From Desulfurococcales archaeon (GTDB lineage: Archaea > Thermoproteota > Thermoprotei_A > Sulfolobales > Acidilobaceae): a DNA stretch of 64,000 nt. Positions 38,023-46,830 of the stretch are shown here, piece after piece. Both the position numbers and the translations under genes were made by a program. How positions within the stretch are numbered: position 1 is the first letter of the stretch; the number at the start of each line of letters is the position of its first letter. The notes under the pieces are model-generated. The model made no database searches and was not told the origin of the DNA. It saw nothing but the letters and a program-made list of their open reading frames with translations. The stretch spans positions 1-64,000 of the forward strand of contig WAOT01000014.1 in the NCBI GenBank assembly GCA_015521115.1, written 5' to 3'.

Positions 38023-39193
38023 CCCCGCCCGCCCTCGAGAGGGCCTCCATCATATACTCTTCGAGCTCTTGCCTGGCGGGTATGTGGGGCATCTCGCCTG
38101 TCCCATACACGTCGACTGCATACGCTATTGTCTCCCTAGTCGTCTTTATGATATCATCGAGTGTCTCTCCCGAGAATACTAGCCTTCCCTCTTCGACTGC
38201 TATGTTACCCGCAACGCTTACCAGCCTCGGTAAGCCTCCGCCCCCCAAAACCTTCTTCAAAGAGCCATCGTACGCTATAATATCACCTGCATATGGTATG
38301 CCGTAGTCCTCATACCCCCCTACGGTAGCTTTGAATAGGACTTCCCCCTCTACCCCCTTGTACAGCTTCAATATAAACGGAATCTGTGACCCCGTGGTGC
38401 CGATGAGGTGTGGCCAGTCACTGCCGAAGCTTGTTATCCTGTTAAAGTCGTCTAATATCCTACGGTATAGGACAGCGTTCGACCCTGGGCACGAGGAGCA
38501 CCGTGCACCTACATCCCTATAATCATCATCAAGGCAGTGCACAGCTATCAAGCTCAGGTTATCGAGACAACAGGCATAGGATAGGAAATCCCTCTTCTCA
38601 CTAACTCCCTCACTAAGATGCATCCCAAGCGGTGCACGCATTCTAACCGCTAACCTCATCGACTCAGAGATGAAGTCTGGCCCGCCGTAGGCTAGGCTAT
38701 GCACGAAGACGCCGACCCTCAGTAGGTCGTCCCTCATGAATTTCCTGTACCTATCGAATAACGCCTCGAGTTCCGAGGGCGATACCCATCCCTTCCTCTT
38801 CATTACCGTGGGTAGTACGACTAGTCTAGGCCTCACAGGTAGCTTAATGAAGGCCTTCAAATTAGCCTCAAACCTCCCAGTAAATGCTATCAATGTCGTC
38901 CCTTCGAGAAGAGCACGTTTGAGAGCTAGCTCGGCCAGGGCGGAGGATAACCCTATATCGGCTCTTATAGCAGCTTCATCAACATTTAGCTCTCTCAGCA
39001 GGAGCCACTCATAGCTGCTACTCCAGTACAATCCATGCCTGAGCCCTGCGTCTATTACTTGTGGGTGTGCGTGGGTATCGCTGAAGCCCGGCAGGATTAC
39101 AACATCGTAGTAAGTGTCTATGGGGAAGGGGATAGAGAAGCCCTCCTTAACCCTCCCCCTGATAACGGCGATATCCGCCTCTAGGGTCGGCAA
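37982..39193 (-). CDS. amidohydrolase-family metal-dependent deaminase/hydrolase
   Basis: A TIM-barrel amidohydrolase. The metal motif is FSDTHAHPQV, with further ligands in GMHLSEGVSE (His), IAVHCLDDD (His) and TSFGSDWP (Asp). Beta-sandwich pieces lie at both ends (IAVIRGRVKEGF and GNIAVEEGRLVFSG). This layout resembles chlorohydrolase/deaminase members acting on purine or SAH-type substrates, but the substrate cannot be fixed. The start lies near an AT-containing gap. Confidence 0.8.
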   Translation of the reverse strand: MPTLEADIAVIRGRVKEGFSIPFPIDTYYDVVILPGFSDTHAHPQVIDAGLRHGLYWSSSYEWLLLRELNVDEAAIRADIGLSSALAELALKRALLEGTTLIAFTGRFEANLKAFIKLPVRPRLVVLPTVMKRKGWVSPSELEALFDRYRKFMRDDLLRVGVFVHSLAYGGPDFISESMRLAVRMRAPLGMHLSEGVSEKRDFLSYACCLDNLSLIAVHCLDDDYRDVGARCSSCPGSNAVLYRRILDDFNRITSFGSDWPHLIGTTGSQIPFILKLYKGVEGEVLFKATVGGYEDYGIPYAGDIIAYDGSLKKVLGGGGLPRLVSVAGNIAVEEGRLVFSGETLDDIIKTTRETIAYAVDVYGTGEMPHIPARQELEEYMMEALSRAGGVKVEVGGAARKRV

Positions 39194-39345
39194 TCACACC
39201 ACCCACTAGTCTTTATCTAAGGACAGTCTACAGCTAGACTTAATAAGACAAGCAATTGAACCTCAACGCAGCACATTCACTATACTTGCTAACACCTAAA
39301 ATCCTAAACGCTAGAGATAGATCTCAACCCAGCGGGGATGCAGTC

Positions 39346-40731
39346 ATGACAAGGGTAGTCATTATTGGTGGTGGCGCCGCGGGAATGGCGGCTGCCTCTC
39401 GTGTAAAGAGGCTCAGGAAAGACTTTGACGTTGTTGTATTCGAGAGAACGCCATATGTTAGCTTCGCACTCTGCGGGATCCCATACCTTGCGGGGTGTAC
39501 AGTCAAGACTTTAGACGAACTCCTCTACTATCCTCCCGAGTTCTTCGTGAAGAAGAGGGGCATAGACCTTAGGCTGAGGACGAAAGTAACCAAGATCGAC
39601 CCCAGCGGTAAGACCTTAACCTATAAGAACCTAGAAACAGGAGAAGAAGGCGAGCTCGAATGGGACTACCTAGTCCTGGCTCCCGGTGCTAGAAGCAGGG
39701 CACCCGAGATATGGCCAGAGATTAAGGAGCTTGAAAACGTCTTCTACATAACACACTTAGACAGTGGTGAGAGGATAAGGAGCTATGCCCTCAAACTCAA
39801 GCACGGATCAAAGGCTGTGATAGTCGGGGCCGGGTATGTCGGCCTTGAGATGGCAGAGAACCTGTCCAACCTAGGCATGAAAGTTACGGTTGTCGAAGCA
39901 CTCCCTCACGTAGCCCCCAGGACACTAGATCCTGATTATGCTGAGATCGTTGAACAACACCTGAAGGAGAAAGGCGTAGAGGTGATAACAGGGGCTCCAG
40001 TCAAAGAATTTAAGGCGGTGAACGGGAAGGCTAAGGCGATTGTCACTGATAAAGGCGAGATCGAAGGCGATCTCTTCGTTGTCGGTGTCGGTATAAGACC
40101 CAACACAGAGCTGGCCCAACAGATAGGTGCCAGAATAGGTGAAACAGGAGCAATATGGGTAGATGAGAAGCTCAGGACATCAGTGAAAGACGTCTACGCG
40201 GTCGGTGACGCCGTAGAACATACAGACATTGTGACAGGAAGAAGGGTCTGGAGACCCTTCGCCCCAGTAGCGAACAAGATGGGCTATATAGCGGGTTCAG
40301 TTATCGCGGGTAGAGACGCTGTCTTCATGGGTAGCGTTGGGACGAGCACGTTTAAGACGTTCGACATGGTTGTCGCTAGAACAGGTCTCTCCGCAGAGGA
40401 GGCTAAGAAACTTGGATATAATGTGGAGGTCGCAAGTCTCGAGGGCTACACAAAAGCACACTACATACCCGGCCGCACCAAGGTCTACCTTAGAGTTATA
40501 GCAGATACTGACACAGGAAGACTCCTAGGAGCCCAGAGCGTTGGAGCCACGGAGACCGTACTGTGGAGGATTAACGTGATAGCCTCCCTACTAACGGTAA
40601 AGGCTACCGTCTGGGATCTCTTCTTCTCAGACATAGGCTACGCTCCACCGCTCGCCCCAGTCTGGGATCCCCTCATAATAGCTGCAAGACTCCTCATGAG
40701 AAAGCTAGGGGAGAGACCGAGAAAACAGTAA
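39346..40731 (+). CDS. CoA-disulfide reductase / NADH oxidase-type flavoprotein
   Basis: FAD- and NAD(P)H-dependent oxidoreductase. The N-terminal FAD motif is VVIIGGGAAGMAAASRVKRL. The redox cysteine lies in SFALCGIPYLAG, the second dinucleotide fold is AVIVGAGYVGLEMAENL, and the FAD-closing motif VYAVGDAVEH is present. A C-terminal dimerisation domain follows. Hyperthermophile relatives reduce CoA disulfide or sulfur compounds, so a role in sulfur or redox metabolism is likely. The frame is open from 39256, but the ATG at 39346 directly precedes the FAD motif and has gcgggg upstream. 461 residues. Confidence 0.9.
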   Translation: MTRVVIIGGGAAGMAAASRVKRLRKDFDVVVFERTPYVSFALCGIPYLAGCTVKTLDELLYYPPEFFVKKRGIDLRLRTKVTKIDPSGKTLTYKNLETGEEGELEWDYLVLAPGARSRAPEIWPEIKELENVFYITHLDSGERIRSYALKLKHGSKAVIVGAGYVGLEMAENLSNLGMKVTVVEALPHVAPRTLDPDYAEIVEQHLKEKGVEVITGAPVKEFKAVNGKAKAIVTDKGEIEGDLFVVGVGIRPNTELAQQIGARIGETGAIWVDEKLRTSVKDVYAVGDAVEHTDIVTGRRVWRPFAPVANKMGYIAGSVIAGRDAVFMGSVGTSTFKTFDMVVARTGLSAEEAKKLGYNVEVASLEGYTKAHYIPGRTKVYLRVIADTDTGRLLGAQSVGATETVLWRINVIASLLTVKATVWDLFFSDIGYAPPLAPVWDPLIIAARLLMRKLGERPRKQ

Positions 40732-40763
40732 AGACAGCCGTCCAACATTTTCCCTTAACGGAA

Positions 40764-40846
40764 GGGCCGCGGCCCCCCGCTCCGCGGGGAGACCCCCGAC
40801 AGGGGGTGCAATGACCCGGAGCCGGCTTCTACGCGGCCCGACACAA
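40764..40846 (+). ncRNA. candidate H/ACA-type guide RNA
   Basis: The GC-rich gap holds a lower stem gggccgcg (40764-40771) with cgcggccc (40832-40839), followed one base later by ACA (40841-40843). An upper stem gctcc/ggagc (40779-40783 with 40818-40822), a possible kink-turn (gaga against atga) and an apical 5-bp hairpin ccccc-gaca-ggggg complete a single-hairpin H/ACA shape. The distance from upper stem to ACA is somewhat long unless extra pairs form. No rRNA target was tested. Confidence 0.5.
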
Positions 40847-40851
40847 ACGAT

Positions 40852-41274
40852 TTATTCTAAACCCCCTATGGCGAGGCTCACGTAGACCGTGTCACCGTCA
40901 CGTAGTCTAAGCGTTTCTCTAAGGTACTTGTCTGAAATGACCTCAACCACATCACCCTTGTAAACCGTTATCTCCGGCTTGACACCATAAGCTGGGAGAC
41001 CGTTGACATAGAGTGGGTAAACGACTACCCTAGCGAGCTTTGCCCCTTCAACAGGGGGAGGGTTGACTATGATCTTGGGAACAAGCCTGAGGCAATCGTT
41101 GAAAACATCTACATACTTCGGAGCAAGCCTTATATTAAGGGTTCCCGGGTAAGGTGTGAAACCTAAAGCTTTCCTAAACATTTTGGCGTAGATGCTCACA
41201 TAAAATGAACCCTCTCCCCTACCGCTGAAGACCTGCCCCGGAAACCCCCTAGCACATTGTTCTTCCATTGACAT
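40852..41274 (-). CDS. ribK: CTP-dependent riboflavin kinase (archaeal RibK)
   Basis: Makes FMN from riboflavin using CTP in Archaea. Motifs are GQVFSGRGEGSFYVS at the N-terminus, LGFTPYPGTLNIRL, and the end segment VEVISDKYLRETLRLRDGD with the barrel-closing strands. The start at 41274 gives about 140 residues, the usual size; the frame is open further up to 41358 but would run into the divergent promoter. gcggtgg lies upstream of the chosen ATG. Confidence 0.9.
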   Translation of the reverse strand: MSMEEQCARGFPGQVFSGRGEGSFYVSIYAKMFRKALGFTPYPGTLNIRLAPKYVDVFNDCLRLVPKIIVNPPPVEGAKLARVVVYPLYVNGLPAYGVKPEITVYKGDVVEVISDKYLRETLRLRDGDTVYVSLAIGGLE

Positions 41275-41316
41275 TACAGTCCACCGCTCATAACGGGATG
41301 GGAGCCCCCGTAAACC

Positions 41317-41324
41317 CTTAAAAT
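41317..41324. promoter_or_regulatory. shared TATA element between divergent genes
   Basis: cttaaaat can serve both directions (attttaag on the other strand). Adding about 26 bases gives starts near 41347 for the surface-protein gene and near 41294 for ribK, both just before the chosen start codons. Confidence 0.45.
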
Positions 41325-41364
41325 TGAGGGTCTCAGCCTCTTCTGTCTCCAGGTGCATGGTGCG

Positions 41365-42561
41365 ATGAGAGCCAAGCGGAGGATTACACTTGGAGCATTA
41401 GTGGTCGCACTACTCCTAGTATCGGTACCACCCCTCGCTAACCCAGCCAGCGCGCAAGAAACCCAACAGGCATTGAGGCTCACCCACATTCTAGTGAATA
41501 ACACTATAGAGGTAAACACGACATTCTACGACCTCAAATATGACGCTAGAGAGGGTGGTATAACATACCTCAGAATAAGAGACGACTTTGGCGTGGAAAA
41601 TACCCTCATAACGCCAAACGCTACGAAGCCCCTCTTACAGGTCACGGTAAATAATACGGTATTAAATAATGGTAACCTCACAATAGTCGGGGAAATGCCT
41701 GATAGAATGCTCGTGCTAAGCGCCTCCTACACCACGCCCCAGGGGGAGAGCATTGAGGTTATGCTTACCCTCTACAGCTGGACACCACTAATAAGCGTCT
41801 CGATACTAGCCAACTCCTCAATGCCTAACACGGAGATATCACTTGTAGCCTACAACTTCACCGATAATATTACCTCAGTTAAGAGAGTCTACCTCTACAG
41901 GTCTGGATCGAACATAAGCAAGATGCTCGTCCAGGGAGTTGGAGAGTACCAGATCCCCGAGGGGCAGGAACCCATAGTCCTAGGATCAGCTACCATTAGG
42001 GGCAATGCCACACAAAACCAGACAGCTAACGCTAGCTTACTCTTCTTCTACGGGACACACTTTATAGAGGGGCTCCCAACTAAGTTCGCCTACACCACAT
42101 TGGGCTCGACCTCGGGCACTAACGAGACCTTCGACGAAATAACAATATATTATAATAATACTAATAATATAAAATTTGACTTTATGGCTGCCAGCTACAT
42201 ATACGCTATAACACTCTCCCCACCCTTCCCCCTAGCCCTGGATGCCGCTTTCAACATAGACAACTACCTCTTCAACTCTACACGTATTGGAAAGACTATA
42301 AGCGAACTAAACAATAGAATAACGGGACTCAACAACCAGATAACAAATCTCTCAGAAAGGATCCAGCAGTTGAACGACAACCTATCGTACTGTGAGGGTC
42401 AAATAGACCACTACAAGCAGGAGGTTCTGAAATGGAAGAACTCTACGCTACAGTGTGAGAGCCTGAGGAAGAAGACTGGGCTCGTTGAGATAGGCGTATT
42501 CATTATAGGAGTCATTCTGGGCGTGATTGCGGGAGCATATCTGATTTCATATAGAAAATAA
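41365..42561 (+). CDS. secreted, membrane-anchored surface protein with coiled coil
   Basis: N-terminal signal peptide (basic RAKRR, hydrophobic core, PASAQ cleavage region), a large beta-rich domain with many N-x-S/T sites, then a coiled coil of about 50 residues (ISELNNRITGLNNQITNLSE and on). One C-terminal transmembrane helix and a short basic tail end the protein. This layout resembles crenarchaeal S-layer stalk proteins such as SlaB, but I claim only the architecture. From 42136 to 42185 there is an AT-rich codon island. A GTG at 41353 is an alternative to ATG 41365. Confidence 0.7.
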   Translation: MRAKRRITLGALVVALLLVSVPPLANPASAQETQQALRLTHILVNNTIEVNTTFYDLKYDAREGGITYLRIRDDFGVENTLITPNATKPLLQVTVNNTVLNNGNLTIVGEMPDRMLVLSASYTTPQGESIEVMLTLYSWTPLISVSILANSSMPNTEISLVAYNFTDNITSVKRVYLYRSGSNISKMLVQGVGEYQIPEGQEPIVLGSATIRGNATQNQTANASLLFFYGTHFIEGLPTKFAYTTLGSTSGTNETFDEITIYYNNTNNIKFDFMAASYIYAITLSPPFPLALDAAFNIDNYLFNSTRIGKTISELNNRITGLNNQITNLSERIQQLNDNLSYCEGQIDHYKQEVLKWKNSTLQCESLRKKTGLVEIGVFIIGVILGVIAGAYLISYRK

Positions 42562-42581
42562 ATTTATGAATAAAAATAATG

Positions 42582-43964
42582 TTATTCTTCTACTACTAAT
42601 ATCCTTATGAGGCGCCCAATATCCTCTATATCCTCTAACTTCCAGGCACGTGCTAGGAATTCTCTTGCCTTGCCCTCGGGGATGAGGCCACTTGTAATTT
42701 TGAGGAACTTCTTCTCTACATCGCTTCTGCTCATTGGGTTCTTGAAGTGGCCCGGCGGGTATATGGACTCCTCTTCAACTACTCTCCCGTCTTTGAATTT
42801 TATGATTATCTTGTTTCCTATGCCTTCAGGGTAGATCTCATCATACTTAGGGTTAACCTCTATTGTCATCTTCTTCATGAGCTTCCTTACATCCTGGGCA
42901 AGGTATCTTTGCGGTTTGAACGTGTCGATCCAGATCTTCCCGTCTATGAGCGCTGCAGCTGTGATATAGGGTAGGCTGTGGTCTGCGGTCTCTCTAGTCT
43001 TTGGATCCCATTTTTCGGGGTCTTTCACTATGATCTTGTAACTTACAGTGAACGTCTCGACCTTAACGCTCTCGACCTGATCGGGGTCTATTCTCCCGAC
43101 TTTGTCCACGATCTTGAGTGCTGCCTCGACTGCGGACATCGAGTGATACTCTACGGGCCAGTACTTTATGCTTGTCTTCATTAGCCTGTAACCGTCCTTT
43201 CCTAGTGGTGGGAGCTCGAACTTCTCCCCGTTTAATGCCACATTGAAGAATCCGAACTCTCCCTCAAAAACCGGCTTCGGCCCTGTCATGCCCTTCCATG
43301 CTAGGAGGGCTGCGAAGAGCCCGTTCCTGGACGCGTGGGCTGCTGCGCAACCCTTCCACATGCTAAGCTCTCCAGCCCTAGTCTGGCGGAGGGCTAGGCT
43401 GGTGTTAGTAGCTATGTTTATCGCCTCCTCAGTCTTGTCAACGTCGAGTCCCAAGACCTTCGCCGCACCAGCAGCGGAGCCTATGTTAATGTAGACGGTG
43501 TGATCCCATCCTCTACCCCTAACACTATATGCGTCTGCCAGCGCTCCTATGATCTCGTACGCGGCAACTATACCCTCAATGACCCTCTCGGGAGGAGCAT
43601 CAACTATCTCTGCTGCCGCGATAATAGCGGGGATAGAGTCGCTTGGGTGTAGTGCCTCCTTAGAGAGGTATGTGTCGTTGAAGTCGAAGTACCTGCAGGC
43701 GCACCCGTTAGCGAAGTCTACAAGGTCGGCAGTGCCCCTCTTCCTTGTACCCCATATTGTTGCTGGAATGCGTGTAGCAGAGGAGGACTCTGCCAGCCAC
43801 CTAGCGATCTTAACCGGCTCCTCATAGAAGGCTCCAACCGCGACGCCGACCGTGTCAATGAACCTCTTCTTGACCTCCTCTATGACCTCATCTGGGATAT
43901 CTTTTATTGATAGGGAGACAACCCATTCGGCGATCCTCCTGGCTATAGTCTTCTCGAACAACAC
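42582..43964 (-). CDS. MmgE/PrpD family protein (2-methylcitrate dehydratase-like)
   Basis: A 460-residue enzyme of the MmgE/PrpD fold. Recognisable segments are RFIDTVGVAVGAFYEEPVKI, FANGCACRYFDFNDTYL, HPSDSIPAIIAAAEI, the RAGELSMWKGCAAAHASRNG helix and the KYWPVEYHSMSAVEAAL segment. The family dehydrates 2-methylcitrate or decarboxylates aconitate-like acids. No methylcitrate cycle neighbours are visible, so the substrate is open. Confidence 0.88.
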   Translation of the reverse strand: MLFEKTIARRIAEWVVSLSIKDIPDEVIEEVKKRFIDTVGVAVGAFYEEPVKIARWLAESSSATRIPATIWGTRKRGTADLVDFANGCACRYFDFNDTYLSKEALHPSDSIPAIIAAAEIVDAPPERVIEGIVAAYEIIGALADAYSVRGRGWDHTVYINIGSAAGAAKVLGLDVDKTEEAINIATNTSLALRQTRAGELSMWKGCAAAHASRNGLFAALLAWKGMTGPKPVFEGEFGFFNVALNGEKFELPPLGKDGYRLMKTSIKYWPVEYHSMSAVEAALKIVDKVGRIDPDQVESVKVETFTVSYKIIVKDPEKWDPKTRETADHSLPYITAAALIDGKIWIDTFKPQRYLAQDVRKLMKKMTIEVNPKYDEIYPEGIGNKIIIKFKDGRVVEEESIYPPGHFKNPMSRSDVEKKFLKITSGLIPEGKAREFLARAWKLEDIEDIGRLIRILVVEE

Positions 43965-44058
43965 TCATCCCCCATCCACAATTCGTGTCTACATTTAGTT
44001 GCCGCCTCCCACATTATAACCTACACATGGGGGAACCCATAGACAGGGGTTCGATAGA

Positions 44059-45084
44059 GTGCCGATGGAGTACCTTAGCGACCCTGTGAGGCTCGCCCAG
44101 AGAGCTCTGGGAGTACGTGTCCCGCTAGAGGATCTCTTATCCGAGGAGAAGGTCATAAAATCTGCCGAGAACATCCTTGCATCCATAATCAGGGATTCTA
44201 AACTCCCCGTAGTTGACGGGACACTTCTAGACAAAGCTCTAGCGTTCCACGCATCTATGGCTATAGCTGCTGCCACAAGGAACGCTATTGTAATGAAGAG
44301 GTTAGCGGATGCTATCTTTGAGGACGCATTACAGCAATTAGAGCGGGCCAGCGAGGACGAGCTACTGCGGCTAGCGCGATGGCTTGGTCTACCACTCGAG
44401 AGGGGGGACGAGTATCTAGAGTGGCTAGTAGAGCCTTCGGGAAGGGTGCTAAAGCTCCTCTTGCAGTATTCAATACCTGTTGAAAGGTATCTCGAGCTTG
44501 TTGCGCCAATCGACGATGCTACACTGCACCTATCTAATTCGTTCTTGAAAAAGGGGCTTGTATACTTGGATCGCAGTAGGCTCGCACTATTAACCTCTTA
44601 TGCTATAAAATTGAAAATTGTTAATAAAATAGAAGAATATAGAAATATTGAAAATAAAGTTATAAGGGAGGCTGCGATGCGGGTACTCGCTATACTCTCA
44701 ACTCAACGGGTTAGAGACAGGATCAGAATCGAAACCCTCCCCAGCTGTATTAGGAGGGTCATTGAGAACGGGGCTAAGACCGACGAAGAAGTTTACACGC
44801 TACTCGCCTTCCTACACTATATCAAGCCAACACCCCACGATATAGAGGAGATACTCGTTAGGTCAGGGATCGCGCCCTTAAGCGCTGCGGAGAATATTGC
44901 CCACGCTCTACTCGCTATATCAACTAAGACTTTCACTCCTTACAAGTGCAGTTCTGAGCCAGGAAGAATAGCGTGTCCTGAGGGGTGTGAGGGCCTCTTG
45001 AAAGAGTACTACTCTAATCTGAACCGCAGGGCCCGGGCTCAGAGGAGATCTCCTGGGAGAAGAGGTTCAGCCTCTCACGGTTGA
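44059..45084 (+). CDS. priL: DNA primase large subunit
   Basis: Regulatory subunit of the archaeal/eukaryal primase, binding PriS and the template. The sequence has the helical core (RLALLTSYAIKLKIVNKIEE) and the iron-sulfur region with four cysteines: one in LPSC near residue 229 and three in the tail (YKCS, ACP, GC near residues 297-310). EVYTLLAFLHYIKPTPHDIE is typical of the family. An AT-rich island covers 44588-44665. Start GTG 44059 or ATG 44065. Its last 71 bases overlap the convergent taw3 gene. Confidence 0.85.
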   Translation: MPMEYLSDPVRLAQRALGVRVPLEDLLSEEKVIKSAENILASIIRDSKLPVVDGTLLDKALAFHASMAIAAATRNAIVMKRLADAIFEDALQQLERASEDELLRLARWLGLPLERGDEYLEWLVEPSGRVLKLLLQYSIPVERYLELVAPIDDATLHLSNSFLKKGLVYLDRSRLALLTSYAIKLKIVNKIEEYRNIENKVIREAAMRVLAILSTQRVRDRIRIETLPSCIRRVIENGAKTDEEVYTLLAFLHYIKPTPHDIEEILVRSGIAPLSAAENIAHALLAISTKTFTPYKCSSEPGRIACPEGCEGLLKEYYSNLNRRARAQRRSPGRRGSASHG

Positions 45085-45643
45085 TCCCGACGATCTCGTT
45101 GGACATGTCTACGAGCCTCTCTATTGAGGAGAGGGAGTTCCTGTATAGTGGAACGCAGTCAAGGATAAGGGGGGAGACTAGCTGTGCACTACTCATTAGC
45201 TCGACAACTATGCCCGAGACCTCGTTATGTGATATGATGCCGCTATGCTTAAACCCGAACTTCCGCGCCTTCTCTATAAGATACTGGGCACACTCCAAGC
45301 TCTTCACACGTACATGGAAAATGGGTGGGGAAACCTTGAACCAAAGGTAGCAGAAGCTGTTGTTGGACAACGTTCTCAGTACATCTTCAATTCTTACTTT
45401 ATCGTGAGTCTTGTATACCACGATTGAGGATTCGTCCCCTCTCTCCCATGGATAGCGGGAGGCGACGATCATAACTCTCCCAATGCAAGTGCTTGTCGTT
45501 GCAAGCTGTGGGAGAGAGTTTAGTTTCTCAAGTATCTCCTCTATGCCAGGATCGAGGTATCCGATATCCCTCTCTCTTAGTAAAGACTCGGGGAGCCTGC
45601 TCTTGATGTCTTCCCATGCCTCTCTACGCCCCATCCCTCTCAC
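45014..45643 (-). CDS. taw3: tRNA wybutosine-synthesis methyltransferase Taw3
   Basis: TYW3-like enzyme acting on the modified G37 of tRNA-Phe. The family pattern begins with the LATTSTCIGRVMIVA strand (equivalent to the SSCSGR motif), then VSPPIFHV, GFKHSGI and VELMSSAQLVSPL. 209 residues is typical. It overlaps the end of the upstream Trm5/Taw2-type gene by 4 bases (GTGA), so the two modification genes are coupled. Confidence 0.88.
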   Translation of the reverse strand: MRGMGRREAWEDIKSRLPESLLRERDIGYLDPGIEEILEKLNSLPQLATTSTCIGRVMIVASRYPWERGDESSIVVYKTHDKVRIEDVLRTLSNNSFCYLWFKVSPPIFHVRVKSLECAQYLIEKARKFGFKHSGIISHNEVSGIVVELMSSAQLVSPLILDCVPLYRNSLSSIERLVDMSNEIVGINRERLNLFSQEISSEPGPCGSD

Positions 45644-46503
45644 CCCACTAAGACGTCTAAAACCACTTGATCAGTCCTAGGGCCCACCTTCCTTACCCTC
45701 CTGGCCAGGTTGAACCTATAGGTGTCTACCCCTAGCTCGTCTAGTCTAGCGGAGAGCTGGGCTCTTGCAATCTCTAGGGGGTTCTCCCCCTTAGCGTACT
45801 TTATGTGAAGGTACACGTGGAGCCATCCCCTCCCATTACTGAGGGCCTTCAGTGCGTAGGGTAGGTAGTCCAGGGCGAGCTCTGGGAGGGGCATTAGAAC
45901 TCTGTCGGCTGTGTTTGATAGGGATTCCTCTATCACTTTAGCTGCATCACCTAGAATGGGTTCAACTATGGCGTTAACCTTGTTGAGAGCGACGTTCTCA
46001 ACCATAAGCCTATATGCATGGGGGTTGATATCGATACTATATACCTTCTTAGGCCGGGCCTTGCAGGCTATTATGATTGAGAAGAGTCCTGCTCCCGCGA
46101 ACATGTTTACGATGACTTCGCCTTCACCTACTAGCTTGGCTATCCTCGCATGCTCATAGTTCAATCTGGGCGTTATGAATACCTTAGCTATATCAACCTT
46201 GAACCTGCATCCGTGCTCTTTATAGATAGTCTCGGTACGTCTCTCACCCGCAAGATGGGTTAGAGACTCACGCACTCTATAAGGCCCCTCCACGGGAGAA
46301 GACGCTAGCCAGACTGACTTGATATATGGTAGCTGCTCTATTAGCCTGCTTGCTATGTTTCTAAGTACGTTCAAGCTGACATAGGGAGGAGCTTTTATGA
46401 CCGCTATATCCCCGACTATGTCAATTCTCTTCCATATTCTTGCCGCTAGCTCCTCTCCAGCAACCTCTTTAGCTATTCTCCTGATTATCGAACACCTCTT
46501 CAA
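45640..46503 (-). CDS. Trm5/Taw2-family tRNA G37 modification enzyme
   Basis: Class I SAM-binding enzyme. The cofactor loop VNMFAGAGLFSIIIA, the acidic end of strand 2 in YSIDINPHAYRLMVENV, and DRVLMPLPELALDYLPYAL are visible. Trm5 methylates G37 to m1G; Taw2 transfers the aminocarboxypropyl group of SAM in the wyosine pathway, and both share this fold. The NLP motif of classical Trm5 reads MPLP here, and the protein is short (287 residues). Coupling to taw3 favours a wyosine role. The TTG start at 46503 follows gggagag. Confidence 0.75.
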   Translation of the reverse strand: MKRCSIIRRIAKEVAGEELAARIWKRIDIVGDIAVIKAPPYVSLNVLRNIASRLIEQLPYIKSVWLASSPVEGPYRVRESLTHLAGERRTETIYKEHGCRFKVDIAKVFITPRLNYEHARIAKLVGEGEVIVNMFAGAGLFSIIIACKARPKKVYSIDINPHAYRLMVENVALNKVNAIVEPILGDAAKVIEESLSNTADRVLMPLPELALDYLPYALKALSNGRGWLHVYLHIKYAKGENPLEIARAQLSARLDELGVDTYRFNLARRVRKVGPRTDQVVLDVLVG

Positions 46504-46568
46504 CGCTCTCCCAGCCCCAAACCCCGTTATAGCCCTCTGACTACCAGTAGTGGTGTGGGGTGGGTTGA

Positions 46569-46823
46569 ATGGCCATTGAGGAGACAGCCAGGCTACTAGA
46601 GCTAATAAAAAAGTTGGATCCCCAGCATAGAAAGGTTGCCGACTATTTTATGAAATATGTTAGCGTAGGTGACTTGAGGGCAGTTCTTGACCTGAAAAAG
46701 CTTGGAGTAAGCGATCCTAAGTCTGTAATCGAGGATCTCATAGAATTAGGTATACTTGAGAGGGGCGTGGACTGTTATAACATCTCGAAACCCCTCCGGG
46801 AGTATATCTTTAGAAAACGCTAG
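46569..46823 (+). CDS. small winged-helix-like protein
   Basis: An 84-residue, wholly helical/beta-wing protein: two helices, then SVGDLRAVLDLKKLGVSDPK, IEDLIELGILERGVDCYNIS and a closing basic helix. This is the order of a winged helix-turn-helix, so DNA binding or a small protein-protein adaptor role is likely. The precise family is not recognised. ggtgggttg sits before the ATG. Confidence 0.65.
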   Translation: MAIEETARLLELIKKLDPQHRKVADYFMKYVSVGDLRAVLDLKKLGVSDPKSVIEDLIELGILERGVDCYNISKPLREYIFRKR

Positions 46824-46830
46824 CATCATA

